In this document: piece after piece, positions 15,945 through 24,787 of the stretch
Numbering within the stretch: the first letter of the stretch is position 1
Layout: each line of letters opens with the position of its first letter
DNA from: Streptomyces sp. R21
GTDB lineage: Bacteria; Actinomycetota; Actinomycetes; Streptomycetales; Streptomycetaceae
Reading direction: 5' to 3'
Assembly: GCF_041051975.1 (NCBI RefSeq)
Contig: NZ_CP163435.1
Span: 7,109,001-7,173,000, forward strand
DNA length: 64,000 nt
Position numbers and translations under genes: made by a program
Notes under the pieces: model-generated
What the model was told of the DNA's origin: nothing
The model's input: only the letters and a program-made list of their open reading frames with translations
Databases searched by the model: none

Positions 15945-17414
15945 TTACGAGACGCTGCGCAGCGCGTCCGCCGGGCGCATCCGGGAGGCACGCCAGCCGC
16001 CCATGGCGCCGGCGATCAGACCGCCGGCGATGGCCAGGCCCGCGGCGAGCGCGATGGTGGTCACCGAGACCGGCGCGGACAGCGCGACCTCCATGGTGTT
16101 CTTGGCCGCCGAGGCCGCCTGCTGGCCCGGACCACCGCCACCGGGGCCGCCGCCCATGCCGCCGCCACCGCCGCCGGTGGAGCCGAGCTCCGCCGTCAGC
16201 TTCGGGCTGATCGCCGTCACCGCGTAGGCGGCGCCGAGACCGAGGGCGATACCGAGGGCGCCGCCGAGCAGACCGTTCACGATGGACTCGCCGACGACCT
16301 GCCGGGTGACCTTGCGCGACGGCCAGCCGAGCGCCTTCAGCGTGCCGAACTCCCGCACGCGACGGCTGACCGCCGAGGACGTGAGCAGCGCGGCGACGAG
16401 GAACGCGGCGACGAGGACCGCGATCGACAGCCACTTGCCGACGTTCGTCGCGAGGTTCGCAGCTGTCGACAGCGAACCGGAGACGGTGTCCGCGAGGTCG
16501 GCGGAGGTGGTGACCGTCGTACCCGAGATGTTCTTCTGGATCGTCGACTTGACGGCGTCGATCTGCTTGGAGTCGGTCGCCTGGACGTAGATCGTGGTGA
16601 CCTTGTTCTTCGCGTCGCCCAGCGTCTGCGCCTGCTTCAGCGGCAGATAGACATCGGTCGTCGAGTCGCTGCTGTCGGGCGTCGCGATACCGATGATCGT
16701 GTACTTGGTGCCGGAGATCGTGAGGGTCTTGCCGACTGTCTTCTTGTTCTCCTTGGCGTACGACTTGCTGAGCACCGCGACCTTCGCGTTGGTCCCCGAC
16801 GCCGTGAAGGTCCTGCCCTTGGTGATCTTCGAGGTGGCGAGCGGACCGAGGTCCTGGTCGGCGACGTCGACACCGGCCACGGAGTACGAGTTGACGTCGA
16901 AGGAGGCGCCGCCTCCCTGGACCTGCGGCTGCCCGGTGCTGGTGCCGCCGCCGGGACCGCCCTGGCCGCCCTGCTGCTGTGTGGTGGAGGACTTCGCCTT
17001 GCCCTGGGTGAAGGAGCCGTCGACCTTGGTGACGTTCAGGCTGAGCGCGCCCACCGCGCTCGCCACGCCCTTCTGCGCCGCGACCTCGGTGACGAGCGAG
17101 GACTTCAGGGACTGCCCGCCCTGCGTCATCACCCGGTCGGAGCTCTGCGTCCTGCTGCTGTCCGACTTGGCGTCGAAGTCGAACTTGGGTCTGCTCGACG
17201 AGTTGCCGGTGGGGGCCGACTGGGCCTTGGTGACGGTCATGTCCGTGCCGAGCCCGTAGAGCGACTGGAGGACCTTGTCCTGTGCCTGCTGCATGCCGGC
17301 CGACACCGAGTTCACGGTGATGACCAGCGCGATACCGAGCGCCAGACCCATGGCGATGACCAGAGCCGCCTTCTTGCGCCGGCTCAGCTCGCGCTTGAGA
17401 TAGATGCCAAACAT
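15945..17414 (-). CDS. MacB/FtsX-type ABC permease
   Basis: A 489-aa permease with the FtsX layout: one N-terminal TM (about 13-33), a large extracytoplasmic domain rich in Ser/Thr/Lys/Gln, and three C-terminal TMs with a GTLKALGWPSRKV coupling motif. A Gly-rich run (GGGGGGMGGGPGGGG) lies between TM2 and TM3. ATG 17414 has GAGGAA. It is the first gene of the operon. Confidence 0.9.
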   Translation of the reverse strand: MFGIYLKRELSRRKKAALVIAMGLALGIALVITVNSVSAGMQQAQDKVLQSLYGLGTDMTVTKAQSAPTGNSSSRPKFDFDAKSDSSRTQSSDRVMTQGGQSLKSSLVTEVAAQKGVASAVGALSLNVTKVDGSFTQGKAKSSTTQQQGGQGGPGGGTSTGQPQVQGGGASFDVNSYSVAGVDVADQDLGPLATSKITKGRTFTASGTNAKVAVLSKSYAKENKKTVGKTLTISGTKYTIIGIATPDSSDSTTDVYLPLKQAQTLGDAKNKVTTIYVQATDSKQIDAVKSTIQKNISGTTVTTSADLADTVSGSLSTAANLATNVGKWLSIAVLVAAFLVAALLTSSAVSRRVREFGTLKALGWPSRKVTRQVVGESIVNGLLGGALGIALGLGAAYAVTAISPKLTAELGSTGGGGGGMGGGPGGGGPGQQAASAAKNTMEVALSAPVSVTTIALAAGLAIAGGLIAGAMGGWRASRMRPADALRSVS

Positions 17415-17751
17415 CCCGTTCCTCGAAGGTTCTTGGCGCCCGCTGTGGGCGCGGCCACAAACTATGGAGAAACCTTTGAGTCGGCCTGAGTAAAAGATGT
17501 GTCAGAGCTGAGAAAATGACGCCGGTCATCACATTTCCATAAGACAGCTGATTCCTAAGCTGTGGAGGGCGTACTGCCAGGAATCGCCTGTTGGGTGGGG
17601 GTTCCAACGCCGTATGGGAGCCGAGCTGTTGAGGTTCCGTTCGGACGCGTTCCTTTGCCGTGTCTTTGAGAGCGCCGTGCCTTTTCTTGCTGTGTCTTTG
17701 CTCTGTGGCCCCGATGTGCGGCGGCCCCGAAGCGCTTTGTACGGTTCCGGG
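17415..17751. promoter_or_regulatory. Divergent promoter region (ABC permease / carboxypeptidase)
   Basis: A 337-bp gap with AT-rich stretches near 17456-17560 (aaactatggagaaacc, gagtaaaagatgtgtc) that are good promoter candidates for the permease. I see no ORF with coding bias and no strong palindrome. Confidence 0.4.
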
Positions 17752-18924
17752 ATGCGCGATTCCTCTCCGCTCTCCCGCCGGGCTGCCCTGGGCCTCGCGG
17801 CGGCCGTGCCACTGGCCGCCGCCTCCGCCGTCCCGGCGTCCGCCGAGGCCACCGTCGGCGGTGAGCGTCTTGGCCGTTCCGGGGTCCAGGTACGCGGCGC
17901 CTCGGGCCTGCCCAAGAAGCTCACCGCCCGCTCCTGGCTCGTCGCGGACCAGAAGAGCGGCGAGATCCTCGCCTCGTACGGTGCGCACACCCGGCTGGCG
18001 CCCGCCTCCACGCTGAAGATGCTGTTCGCGGACACGGTGCTGAAGAAGTTCGACCGGACCGCGCGGCACACGGTGACCGACGCCGACCTGGCGGACATCC
18101 CCGCGGGTTCCAGTCTCGTCGGGGTCAAGCCCGGAATCACGTACACCGTCGAGCAGTTGTGGCTCGGCGTCTTCCTGCGCTCGGGCAACGACGCGGTGCA
18201 CGTGCTCAGTCACATGTACGGCGGCGTCGCCGAGACGGTCGCCGCGATGCAGGCCAGGGCCGCCGATCTGCAGGCCCTGGACACGCATGTGGTCAGCCCC
18301 GACGGCTTCGACCACAAGGGGCAGTTGTCGTCGGCGTACGACCTCACGCTCTTCGCCCGGCACGGCCTCCGCGACGCCGACTTCCGCTCCTACTGCGCCA
18401 CGAGGACCGCCGACTTCCCGGCGGGCGGCAAGAAGACCTTCCAGATCCAGAACACCGACCGCCTGCTGACGGGCGCGTGGGGCGTGCAGACGTACGACGG
18501 CCTGATCGGTGTGAAGAACGGCTACACCAGCCACGCGGGCAACACCTTCACCGGCGCGGCGACCCGCGGCGGCCGCACGCTCCTCGTCACCGTGATGCAC
18601 CCCAAGAGCGGCGGCAGCGGCGTCTACGAGGAGACGGCCGCGCTGCTCGACTGGGGGTTCAAGTGGGCCGGCGGCGCCAAGCCGGTGGGCACGCTCGTCG
18701 ATCCGCTCAGCGAGGGCGGCGCCACCGCGACACCGACGCGGAAGCCGGTCGAGGGCGCCGCCGGTGCTCCTGTCGCGGCCGGGGACAAGCACTCGGCGTG
18801 GGGCATGGTCGGCGGGGCGGGCGGAGCCGTCGCGCTGCTCGCGGGCGGGGCGTTCGCGCTGCGCCGCCGCCGACGCGCGGTGGCGGGCGACGACGACTCG
18901 GGCGGCGGCCGGCACCGGGCCTGA
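17752..18924 (+). CDS. D-alanyl-D-alanine carboxypeptidase (PBP5/DacC-like, Tat-exported)
   Basis: A 390-aa peptidoglycan carboxypeptidase of the S11 family. The leader SRRAALGLAAAVPLAAASA has a twin-Arg and looks Tat-type. Active-site motifs are S86-TLK89, S144-GN and K255-NG; the last is usually KTG, so KNG is a variant. A C-terminal TM (about 357-375) with a basic RRRRR end anchors it to the membrane. ATG 17752 gives a signal peptide at the N-terminus, whereas the open frame upstream lacks one. Confidence 0.92.
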   Translation: MRDSSPLSRRAALGLAAAVPLAAASAVPASAEATVGGERLGRSGVQVRGASGLPKKLTARSWLVADQKSGEILASYGAHTRLAPASTLKMLFADTVLKKFDRTARHTVTDADLADIPAGSSLVGVKPGITYTVEQLWLGVFLRSGNDAVHVLSHMYGGVAETVAAMQARAADLQALDTHVVSPDGFDHKGQLSSAYDLTLFARHGLRDADFRSYCATRTADFPAGGKKTFQIQNTDRLLTGAWGVQTYDGLIGVKNGYTSHAGNTFTGAATRGGRTLLVTVMHPKSGGSGVYEETAALLDWGFKWAGGAKPVGTLVDPLSEGGATATPTRKPVEGAAGAPVAAGDKHSAWGMVGGAGGAVALLAGGAFALRRRRRAVAGDDDSGGGRHRA

Positions 18925-18948
18925 GGGGCAGCGGGGGTGAATGCGGGG

Positions 18949-19025
18949 GCAGCCGTTCCGTGAGCCGGTGCTTACCTCGCGGTCCCACGCGAGGTCCGCC
19001 CCCTGCCGGGCCGCGGAACGGCTGC
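18949..19025. repeat. Nested inverted repeat
   Basis: Outer 12-bp perfect arms (gcagccgttccg 18949-18960, cggaacggctgc 19014-19025) enclose an inner perfect hairpin (acctcgcg 18974-18981, cgcgaggt 18988-18995, 6-nt loop). It could be a terminator for the carboxypeptidase gene or part of a structured RNA. Confidence 0.75.
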
Positions 19026-19167
19026 CGCCTCCCCCTAGGAGTGGTCCTTGGTCGTACGGAAGCTATCTGCTCCAAGTGTGAAGCTTTGGTGGAGGAGTGT
19101 GTTGAGCATAAGCCCGTTACCGGGCGGAATGAGCCGGAGGTTCAGCTTCCGTTTGTGCAAGTTGAGC

Positions 19168-19207
19168 CGTTGACGACCCGTTGACCGGGCGTTGATCCCA
19201 CGTTGAT
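19168..19207. repeat. Four CGTTGA repeats at exact 11-bp period
   Basis: Heptamers CGTTGAC, CGTTGAC, CGTTGAT and CGTTGAT start at 19168, 19179, 19190 and 19201, with 4-bp spacers. A further GTTGA starts at 19161. This spacing is the layout of SARP-type direct-repeat sites, but no promoter for a known gene is nearby. Confidence 0.8.
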
Positions 19208-19247
19208 GTCGGCCGAGGCCCGCGCGGGCCGTGCCGGCGGAGACGGC

Positions 19248-20015
19248 TCAGCCGCGCCCCACGTACGGCATCGCGGTCGCCAGCACCGTCGCGAACTGCA
19301 CGTTCGCCTCCAACGGCAGCTCCGCCATGTGCCGCACGGTGCGCGCCACGTCCGCGACGTCCATCACGGGCTCCGGCGCCACCTCGCCGCTGGCCTGCAG
19401 CGCGCCCGTCTCCATGCGCCGGGTCATGTCGGTCGCCGCGTTGCCGATGTCGATCTGGCCGCAGGCGATCCGGTACGGGCGCCCGTCCAGGGAGAGCGAC
19501 TTGGTCAGGCCCGTCAGCGCGTGCTTCGTCGCCGTGTACGCGATCGAGTGCGGGCGGGGCGTGTGCGCGGAGATCGAGCCGTTGTTGATGATCCGGCCGC
19601 CCTGCGGATCCTGCTCCTTCATCTGCCGGTACGCGGCCTGCGCGCACAGGAACGCGCCGTTGAGGTTGGTGTCCACCACATGCCGCCAGGCCTCGTACGG
19701 CAGCTCCTCGACCGGCACCCCGCCGGGCCCGAACGTGCCCGCGTTGTTGAACAGCAGGTCGAGCCGCCCGAAGCGCTCGCGCACGGCGGCGAACAGGGCG
19801 GCCACGTCGTCGGGGCTGGAGACATCGGTGCGTACGGCCAGCGCCGCCCCCTCGGGTGCGAGGGCGGCCGTCTCCTCCAGGGTCTCGCTGCGACGGCCCG
19901 CGAGCGCCACCGACCAGCCGGTGCGCAGGAGTTCCACGGCCACCGCACGGCCGATGCCGGAGCCCGCCCCGGTCACCACGGCGATCTTCGTCTGGTCACT
20001 CTGCATGGCATTCAT
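19248..20015 (-). CDS. Short-chain dehydrogenase/reductase
   Basis: A 255-aa classical SDR. The NAD(P)-binding motif is TGAGSGIG, followed by NNAGTFGPG and the catalytic Ser-Tyr-Lys (GSISAHTPRPHSIAYTATKHA). It oxidises or reduces an alcohol/ketone; the substrate is unknown. An Arg after the second strand (AGRRSET) suggests NADP(H). A second ATG at 20006 is an alternative start. Confidence 0.9.
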   Translation of the reverse strand: MNAMQSDQTKIAVVTGAGSGIGRAVAVELLRTGWSVALAGRRSETLEETAALAPEGAALAVRTDVSSPDDVAALFAAVRERFGRLDLLFNNAGTFGPGGVPVEELPYEAWRHVVDTNLNGAFLCAQAAYRQMKEQDPQGGRIINNGSISAHTPRPHSIAYTATKHALTGLTKSLSLDGRPYRIACGQIDIGNAATDMTRRMETGALQASGEVAPEPVMDVADVARTVRHMAELPLEANVQFATVLATAMPYVGRG

Positions 20016-20078
20016 GGGCCCGCAGCGTACGGGGGGAATCCGCGATGCGGAACAGATTGTCCACCATGCGGAGTACTG

Positions 20079-21092
20079 CTAGGCGGGTCGGCGGACCTCT
20101 CCGGGATACCGGACGCCGATGCGGTCCCGGATCGCGTCGAGGGTCCGCATCACGGCGAGGGTGCCGTCGAGCGGGACGAGCGGCGACTCGCTCTCGCCCG
20201 CGCGCAGGGCCCGCATGACCTCGACGGCCTCGTGCTTGAGGCTGGTGCGGGGGCCGTGGGCCGGGTCGGCCATGACCTTCTCGGGCTCACGGCCGTCGCG
20301 GTGCAGCACGAAGTGGTCGGGGTGGAAGAAGCCGGACGGGATGTCGATGCGGCCCGCGGAGCCGGTGACCGACGCGGAGGTGGCGGTACCGCCGGTGATG
20401 GAGCAGTGCACCGAGGCGAGCGCACCGCTCTCCCACGAAAGCAGCGCTCCCGTCTGGAGATCGACGCCCTCGTCCGAGAGCACCGCCTTCGCGGCGACGT
20501 CCGACGGCTCCCCGAGCAGCAGCTGCGCGAACGACACCGGATAGACACCGAGATCGAGCAGCGCCCCGCCGCCCTGTGCCGGGTCCCGCAGCCGGTGGGC
20601 CGGCGGGAAGGGCCCCGCCAGCCCGAAGTCGGCCTGGACGGTGCGGACTTCGCCGATCACGCCGTCCTCGATCAGCGTCTTCAGCCGCAGGATCAGCGGG
20701 TTGCAGTACATCCACATGGCCTCCATCAGGAAGCGCTCGTGGCGGCGGGCGAGCCCGACCAGCTCCTCCGCCTCGCCCGTGTTCAGCGTGAACGCCTTCT
20801 CGCACAGCACATGGCGCCCCGCCTCCAGGCACATCCCGGCGGCGGCCCGGTGCGCCGCGTGCGGGGTGGCGACGTACACCACGTCGACCTCCGCGTCCTC
20901 GGCGAGCGACGCCCAGTCCCCGTACGCCCGGGGTATCCCGAACCGCTCGGCGAACGCCTTCGCCGACGTCTGGGTCCGCGAGGCCACGGCCACCACCTCG
21001 GCGTCCGGCAGGTCCACCAGATCCGCTGTGAACGCCGCGGCGATCCCGCCCGTCGCCAGAATGCCCCACCGCACGCGTCCGTCGCCCGTCAT
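20079..21092 (-). CDS. Gfo/Idh/MocA-family oxidoreductase
   Basis: A 337-aa oxidoreductase. The Rossmann start WGILATGGIAAAF is followed by DVVYVATPHAAHR and the catalytic-Lys motif CEKAFTLN. GGGALLDLGVYPV lies in the substrate domain. Family members act on sugars, inositols or trans-dihydrodiols. ATG 21092 begins just before the conserved fold. It is divergent from the MFS gene. Confidence 0.9.
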   Translation of the reverse strand: MTGDGRVRWGILATGGIAAAFTADLVDLPDAEVVAVASRTQTSAKAFAERFGIPRAYGDWASLAEDAEVDVVYVATPHAAHRAAAGMCLEAGRHVLCEKAFTLNTGEAEELVGLARRHERFLMEAMWMYCNPLILRLKTLIEDGVIGEVRTVQADFGLAGPFPPAHRLRDPAQGGGALLDLGVYPVSFAQLLLGEPSDVAAKAVLSDEGVDLQTGALLSWESGALASVHCSITGGTATSASVTGSAGRIDIPSGFFHPDHFVLHRDGREPEKVMADPAHGPRTSLKHEAVEVMRALRAGESESPLVPLDGTLAVMRTLDAIRDRIGVRYPGEVRRPA

Positions 21093-21204
21093 CCCGACCC
21101 CTCGTCGTCCTGCGAGTCCTGTGGGTCCTGTGACCCCGGCCATCCCGAATCGGGTGTCCGAGCTGAGAGCATAGGTCGCGCAACGAACGAAGAGGGAGGG
21201 GCGC

Positions 21205-22557
21205 ATGCCCGAGCGTGGCCGTACCACGCGGGACGAGGAAGGTCCCCAGGGACACATACCGAACCCGGCCGTCACCGACGCGCACGCGACGGTCGCCGGT
21301 ACGGCGCCGGGCGCGGGCGCCCTGCGCCGTACCGGACTCCTCGTCACCCTCGTCCTCGGCGGTCTCACCGCCACGCCCCCGCTGGCCATGGACATGTACC
21401 TCCCCTCGCTGCCGGAGGTCACCAGGTCCCTGCACGCCCCGGCCGCGACCGTGCAGCTCACGCTCACCGCATGCCTCGCGGGCATGGCGCTCGGGCAGCT
21501 CGTCGTCGGCCCGATGAGCGACCGGTGGGGCCGCAAGCGGCCGCTGGTGGCGGGCCTGCTCGTCTACATCGTCGCCACCGCGCTCTGCGCGTTCGCGCCC
21601 ACCGTCGAACTCCTCGTCGCCTTCCGGCTCGCGCAGGGACTCGCGGGCGCCGCCGGGATCGTGATCGCACGGGCCGTCGTACGCGATCTGTACGACGGCA
21701 TGGAGATGGCCCGCTTCTTCTCCACCCTCATGCTGATCTCCGGGGTGGCCCCGGTCGTCGCGCCCCTGATCGGCGGCCAGATCCTGCGCCTGACCGACTG
21801 GCGGGGCGTCTTCGTCGTCCTCACGGCGGTCGGCATCGCGCTGACCGCCGTCGTCTGGACGAAGCTCCCGGAGACCCTCGCACCCGCCGAACGGCACAGC
21901 GGCGGCGTCGGCGAGGCGCTGCGCGCGATGCGCGGACTGCTCGCCGACCGGGTCTTCGCCGGCTACATGCTCACGGGCGGCTTCACCTTCGCCGCGCTGT
22001 TCGCGTACATCTCCGCCTCGCCGTTCGTGATCCAGGAGATCTACGGCGCCTCCCCGCAGACCTTCAGCCTGCTCTTCGGCGTCAACTCCGTCGGTCTCGT
22101 CATCGCCGGCCAGATCAACGGCAAGCTGCTGGTCGGCCGGGTCAGCCTCGAAAAGGTCCTGGCGGCCGGCATCGTGCTCGTCACCCTCGCCGCGACGGCC
22201 CTGCTCCTGATGTCTACCGGCGCCCTCGGCGACGTCGGACTCGCCCCGGTCGCCGCCGCCCTGTTCGTGCTGATGTCCGCGATGGGCGTGGCCCTGCCCA
22301 ACACCCAGGCGCTCGCCCTGATGCGGGTGCGGCACGCCGCCGGATCGGCCTCCGCGCTGCTCGGCACGTCCTCCTTCCTCATCGGCGCGATCGCCTCGCC
22401 GCTCGTCGGGATCGCCGGGGAGCACACCGCCGTTCCGATGGCCGTCGTCCAACTGGCCTCGGTACTGGTGGCAGCCGCCTGCTTCGTGGGACTGTGCCGT
22501 CCCTGGCGTACCGGAGGCACCCCGGACGCAACGGAAGCAAAGGCGGCGGACAGCTGA
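21205..22557 (+). CDS. Bcr/CflA-type MFS drug exporter
   Basis: A 450-aa, 12-TM major facilitator. The loop GPMSDRWGRKRPLVAG is the family signature, and MDMYLPSLPEV in TM1 is typical of the Bcr/CflA group. A polar N-terminal tail of about 40 residues precedes TM1. ATG 21205 has GGGAGGGG upstream. The serine hydrolase gene follows with overlapping ends, so the pair may be co-translated. Confidence 0.9.
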   Translation: MPERGRTTRDEEGPQGHIPNPAVTDAHATVAGTAPGAGALRRTGLLVTLVLGGLTATPPLAMDMYLPSLPEVTRSLHAPAATVQLTLTACLAGMALGQLVVGPMSDRWGRKRPLVAGLLVYIVATALCAFAPTVELLVAFRLAQGLAGAAGIVIARAVVRDLYDGMEMARFFSTLMLISGVAPVVAPLIGGQILRLTDWRGVFVVLTAVGIALTAVVWTKLPETLAPAERHSGGVGEALRAMRGLLADRVFAGYMLTGGFTFAALFAYISASPFVIQEIYGASPQTFSLLFGVNSVGLVIAGQINGKLLVGRVSLEKVLAAGIVLVTLAATALLLMSTGALGDVGLAPVAAALFVLMSAMGVALPNTQALALMRVRHAAGSASALLGTSSFLIGAIASPLVGIAGEHTAVPMAVVQLASVLVAAACFVGLCRPWRTGGTPDATEAKAADS

Positions 22558-23711
22558 GCGCACCGAGACTGCGCATCGACACCCCGGAGAGGGCCGGGCT
22601 CGACGCGGAGGAACTGCACCACCTCGTACGCGATGTGCGCCGCCTCACCAAGGGGCCGGATCCGTGGGCGGCGGGCGTCGTGCTCGTCGCCGGACGCGGC
22701 CCGGTGATCGCCGCCGAGGAGGCGGCCGGGTGGGCGGTGCGCTACGCGTCCTACGACGAGAAGACCGAGTCCTGTATCGAACTGCCGCCCGAGGCCCGGG
22801 TGCCGATGAGCGTCCACACGCCCTTCGACCTGGCCTCCCTCACCAAGCTGTTCACCGCGGTCGCAGCGGTGCAGCAGCTGGAGCGCGGCACGCTCGGCGT
22901 CGACGCGCGCGTGGGGGCGTACCTGCCGGAGTTCCGGGGCGCCCGCGAGCACGGCATCACCGTACGGCAGCTCCTCACGCACACCTCCGGGCTGCGGCCC
23001 GAACTCCCGCTGTACGACTGCCCGGACGCCGCCGCCCGGCTCGCGCTGCTCCGTGCCGAGGCGCCGTCCTCGCCGCCGGGCCTCTACGTCTACTCCGACC
23101 TCAACCTGCTCCTCCTCCAGTTCGTCCTGGAGCGCATCACCGGGCGCGGCCTCGACGTCCTCGTCCGCGACGGCATCACCCGGCCGCTCGGGATGACGGC
23201 CACCTCCTTCGGACCGTGCCCGGGCGCGGCCGCGACCGAGGACCAGCGGCGGCCGTGGGCCAAGGCCGAGCGGGGCATGCTGCGCGGGGTGGTCCACGAC
23301 GAGAACGCGTGGGCGCTCGGGGGTGTCGCCGGGCACGCGGGGCTCTTCTCCACGGCCCGCGATCTCGCCGTCTTCTGCCGGGCGCTCCTCGCGGGCGGTT
23401 CCTACGGCCCCGCGCGCATCCTCGGCCCCGACTTCGTCGAGCTGATGCTCGCCCCGCCGGGCCTGGGCTTCGCTCTCGACCAGCCGTGGTTCATGGGCGC
23501 CCTCGGCCACCGCGGGGCGGCGGGCCACACCGGCTTCACCGGTACGTCCCTGGTCCTGGACCCGGCGACGGACACGTTCCTGGTCCTGCTGGCCAACACG
23601 GTCCACCCACGCCGCCGCCCCGCGGACAACGCCCCGCGGGTGGCAGCCGCCAACCACCTGGCGAGGGCGGTACGCGCGAGCCCGTCGGGCTACAGCCCGT
23701 CCGGCGTGTGA
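22554..23711 (+). CDS. Serine hydrolase (class C beta-lactamase/PBP4*-like)
   Basis: About 385 aa of the beta-lactamase/DD-peptidase fold: SxxK in ASLTKLF, YxN in YSDLN and HxG in GHTGFTG. No signal peptide is visible, so it is probably a cytoplasmic esterase or peptidase. No ATG, GTG or TTG lies at the conserved N-terminus (LSAPRLRIDTPERAG). The best start is a CTG at 22554 that overlaps the MFS stop as CTGA, in the place where a GTGA overlap would be expected. A later GTG at about 22632 would remove the conserved N-terminus. Confidence 0.8.
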   Translation: MSAPRLRIDTPERAGLDAEELHHLVRDVRRLTKGPDPWAAGVVLVAGRGPVIAAEEAAGWAVRYASYDEKTESCIELPPEARVPMSVHTPFDLASLTKLFTAVAAVQQLERGTLGVDARVGAYLPEFRGAREHGITVRQLLTHTSGLRPELPLYDCPDAAARLALLRAEAPSSPPGLYVYSDLNLLLLQFVLERITGRGLDVLVRDGITRPLGMTATSFGPCPGAAATEDQRRPWAKAERGMLRGVVHDENAWALGGVAGHAGLFSTARDLAVFCRALLAGGSYGPARILGPDFVELMLAPPGLGFALDQPWFMGALGHRGAAGHTGFTGTSLVLDPATDTFLVLLANTVHPRRRPADNAPRVAAANHLARAVRASPSGYSPSGV

Positions 23712-23781
23712 GGACGAGGCCGTTCAGGCCGACAGCCCATGACCGGACGGAGCCCCGCCCCACCGACCGTAGAATCACGGG

Positions 23782-24762
23782 GTGAACGCCACCCCCGCCG
23801 AGAAACTCCGCACAGCCCTCGCAGGGCTCCTCGACGGCCTCCCCCCGAAGGCGGCCACGCGGGCGGTCGAACGGCTGATCGCGAACTACCGGGGGACCAC
23901 CCCGACCCACACCCCCGTACTCCGCGACCGCGAGGACGTGGTGGCGTACGCCGCGTACCGCATGCCCGCGACCTTCGAGGCGGTCCACGCGGCGCTGGAA
24001 GCCTTCGCGGACACGGTGCCGGACTGGACACCGGCGAGCCACGTGGACGTCGGCGGCGGCACCGGCGCGGCCACCTGGGCGGTCAGCGCCACCTGGGAAG
24101 GCCCGCGCCCGGTGACCGTCCTGGACTGGGCGGAACCGGCACTCGCGCTGGGCCGCGAGATCGCCGCCGCGAACCCGGAGCTGACGGGCGCCGAGTGGCA
24201 CCGCTCCCGTATCGGAGCGGCGCTCACCCTCGAGAGCACGGACCTCGTCACGATCTCCTACGTCCTCGGTGAACTGACCGACACGGACCGCGCCGCAGCC
24301 GTGGCCGCCGCCGCGACCGCCGCCCAGGCCGTCGTGGTCATCGAGCCCGGCACCCCCGACGGCTACGCCCGGGTGATCGAGGCCCGCGACCGCCTCATCG
24401 GCGCCGGGTTCCACATCGCGGCCCCCTGCCCGCACAGTGCGGCCTGCCCGATCGTCCCCGGCGAGGACTGGTGCCACTTCTCCGCCCGGGTCAGCCGCTC
24501 CTCCCTGCACCGGCAGGTCAAGGGCGGCTCCCTGCCGTACGAGGACGAGAAGTTCAGCTACGTCGCCGCCACCCGCTTCCCGGTGACCCCGGCGCCCTCC
24601 CGGGTCGTCCGCAGGCCGCAGATCCGCAAGGGCCAGGTGCTCCTCGACCTGTGCGGCCCCGACGAGTCCCTGCACCGCGAGACGGTGACGAAGCGTCACG
24701 GCCCGCTGTACAAGGCGGCCCGCGACGCCGACTGGGGCGACGCCTGGCCGCCGCAGGACTGA
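23782..24762 (+). CDS. Rsm22/METTL17-like rRNA methyltransferase family protein
   Basis: A 326-aa SAM-dependent methyltransferase-like protein. The SAM motif is HVDVGGGTGAATW. Four Cys (two in PCPHSAACP, one in EDWCHF, one in LLDLCGPDE) match the Fe-S-binding positions of the Rsm22 family, which acts on small-subunit rRNA or its assembly. GTG 23782 begins at the conserved N-terminus. Confidence 0.85.
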   Translation: MNATPAEKLRTALAGLLDGLPPKAATRAVERLIANYRGTTPTHTPVLRDREDVVAYAAYRMPATFEAVHAALEAFADTVPDWTPASHVDVGGGTGAATWAVSATWEGPRPVTVLDWAEPALALGREIAAANPELTGAEWHRSRIGAALTLESTDLVTISYVLGELTDTDRAAAVAAAATAAQAVVVIEPGTPDGYARVIEARDRLIGAGFHIAAPCPHSAACPIVPGEDWCHFSARVSRSSLHRQVKGGSLPYEDEKFSYVAATRFPVTPAPSRVVRRPQIRKGQVLLDLCGPDESLHRETVTKRHGPLYKAARDADWGDAWPPQD

Positions 24763-24787
24763 CGGCCCGCCCCAGCCCTGGTGGGTC

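Larger units (their letters stand above)
18925..19247. other. Structured intergenic region, no clear gene
   Basis: A 323-bp gap between two convergent genes. It contains a nested inverted repeat (18949-19025), a lower-GC islet (about 19035-19165) with small stems (19112-19125) and complementary ends (19058-19064 with 19144-19150), then a phased CGTTGA array (19168-19207). A Cys-rich frame ends at 19184, but its GTG (19041) has no ribosome site. A structured RNA is possible. Confidence 0.5.

Noticed and set aside
19203..22553. Long open frame upstream of the serine hydrolase
   Set aside because: It covers the SDR, oxidoreductase and MFS genes in wrong frames. Only the part after 22554 has recognisable domains.
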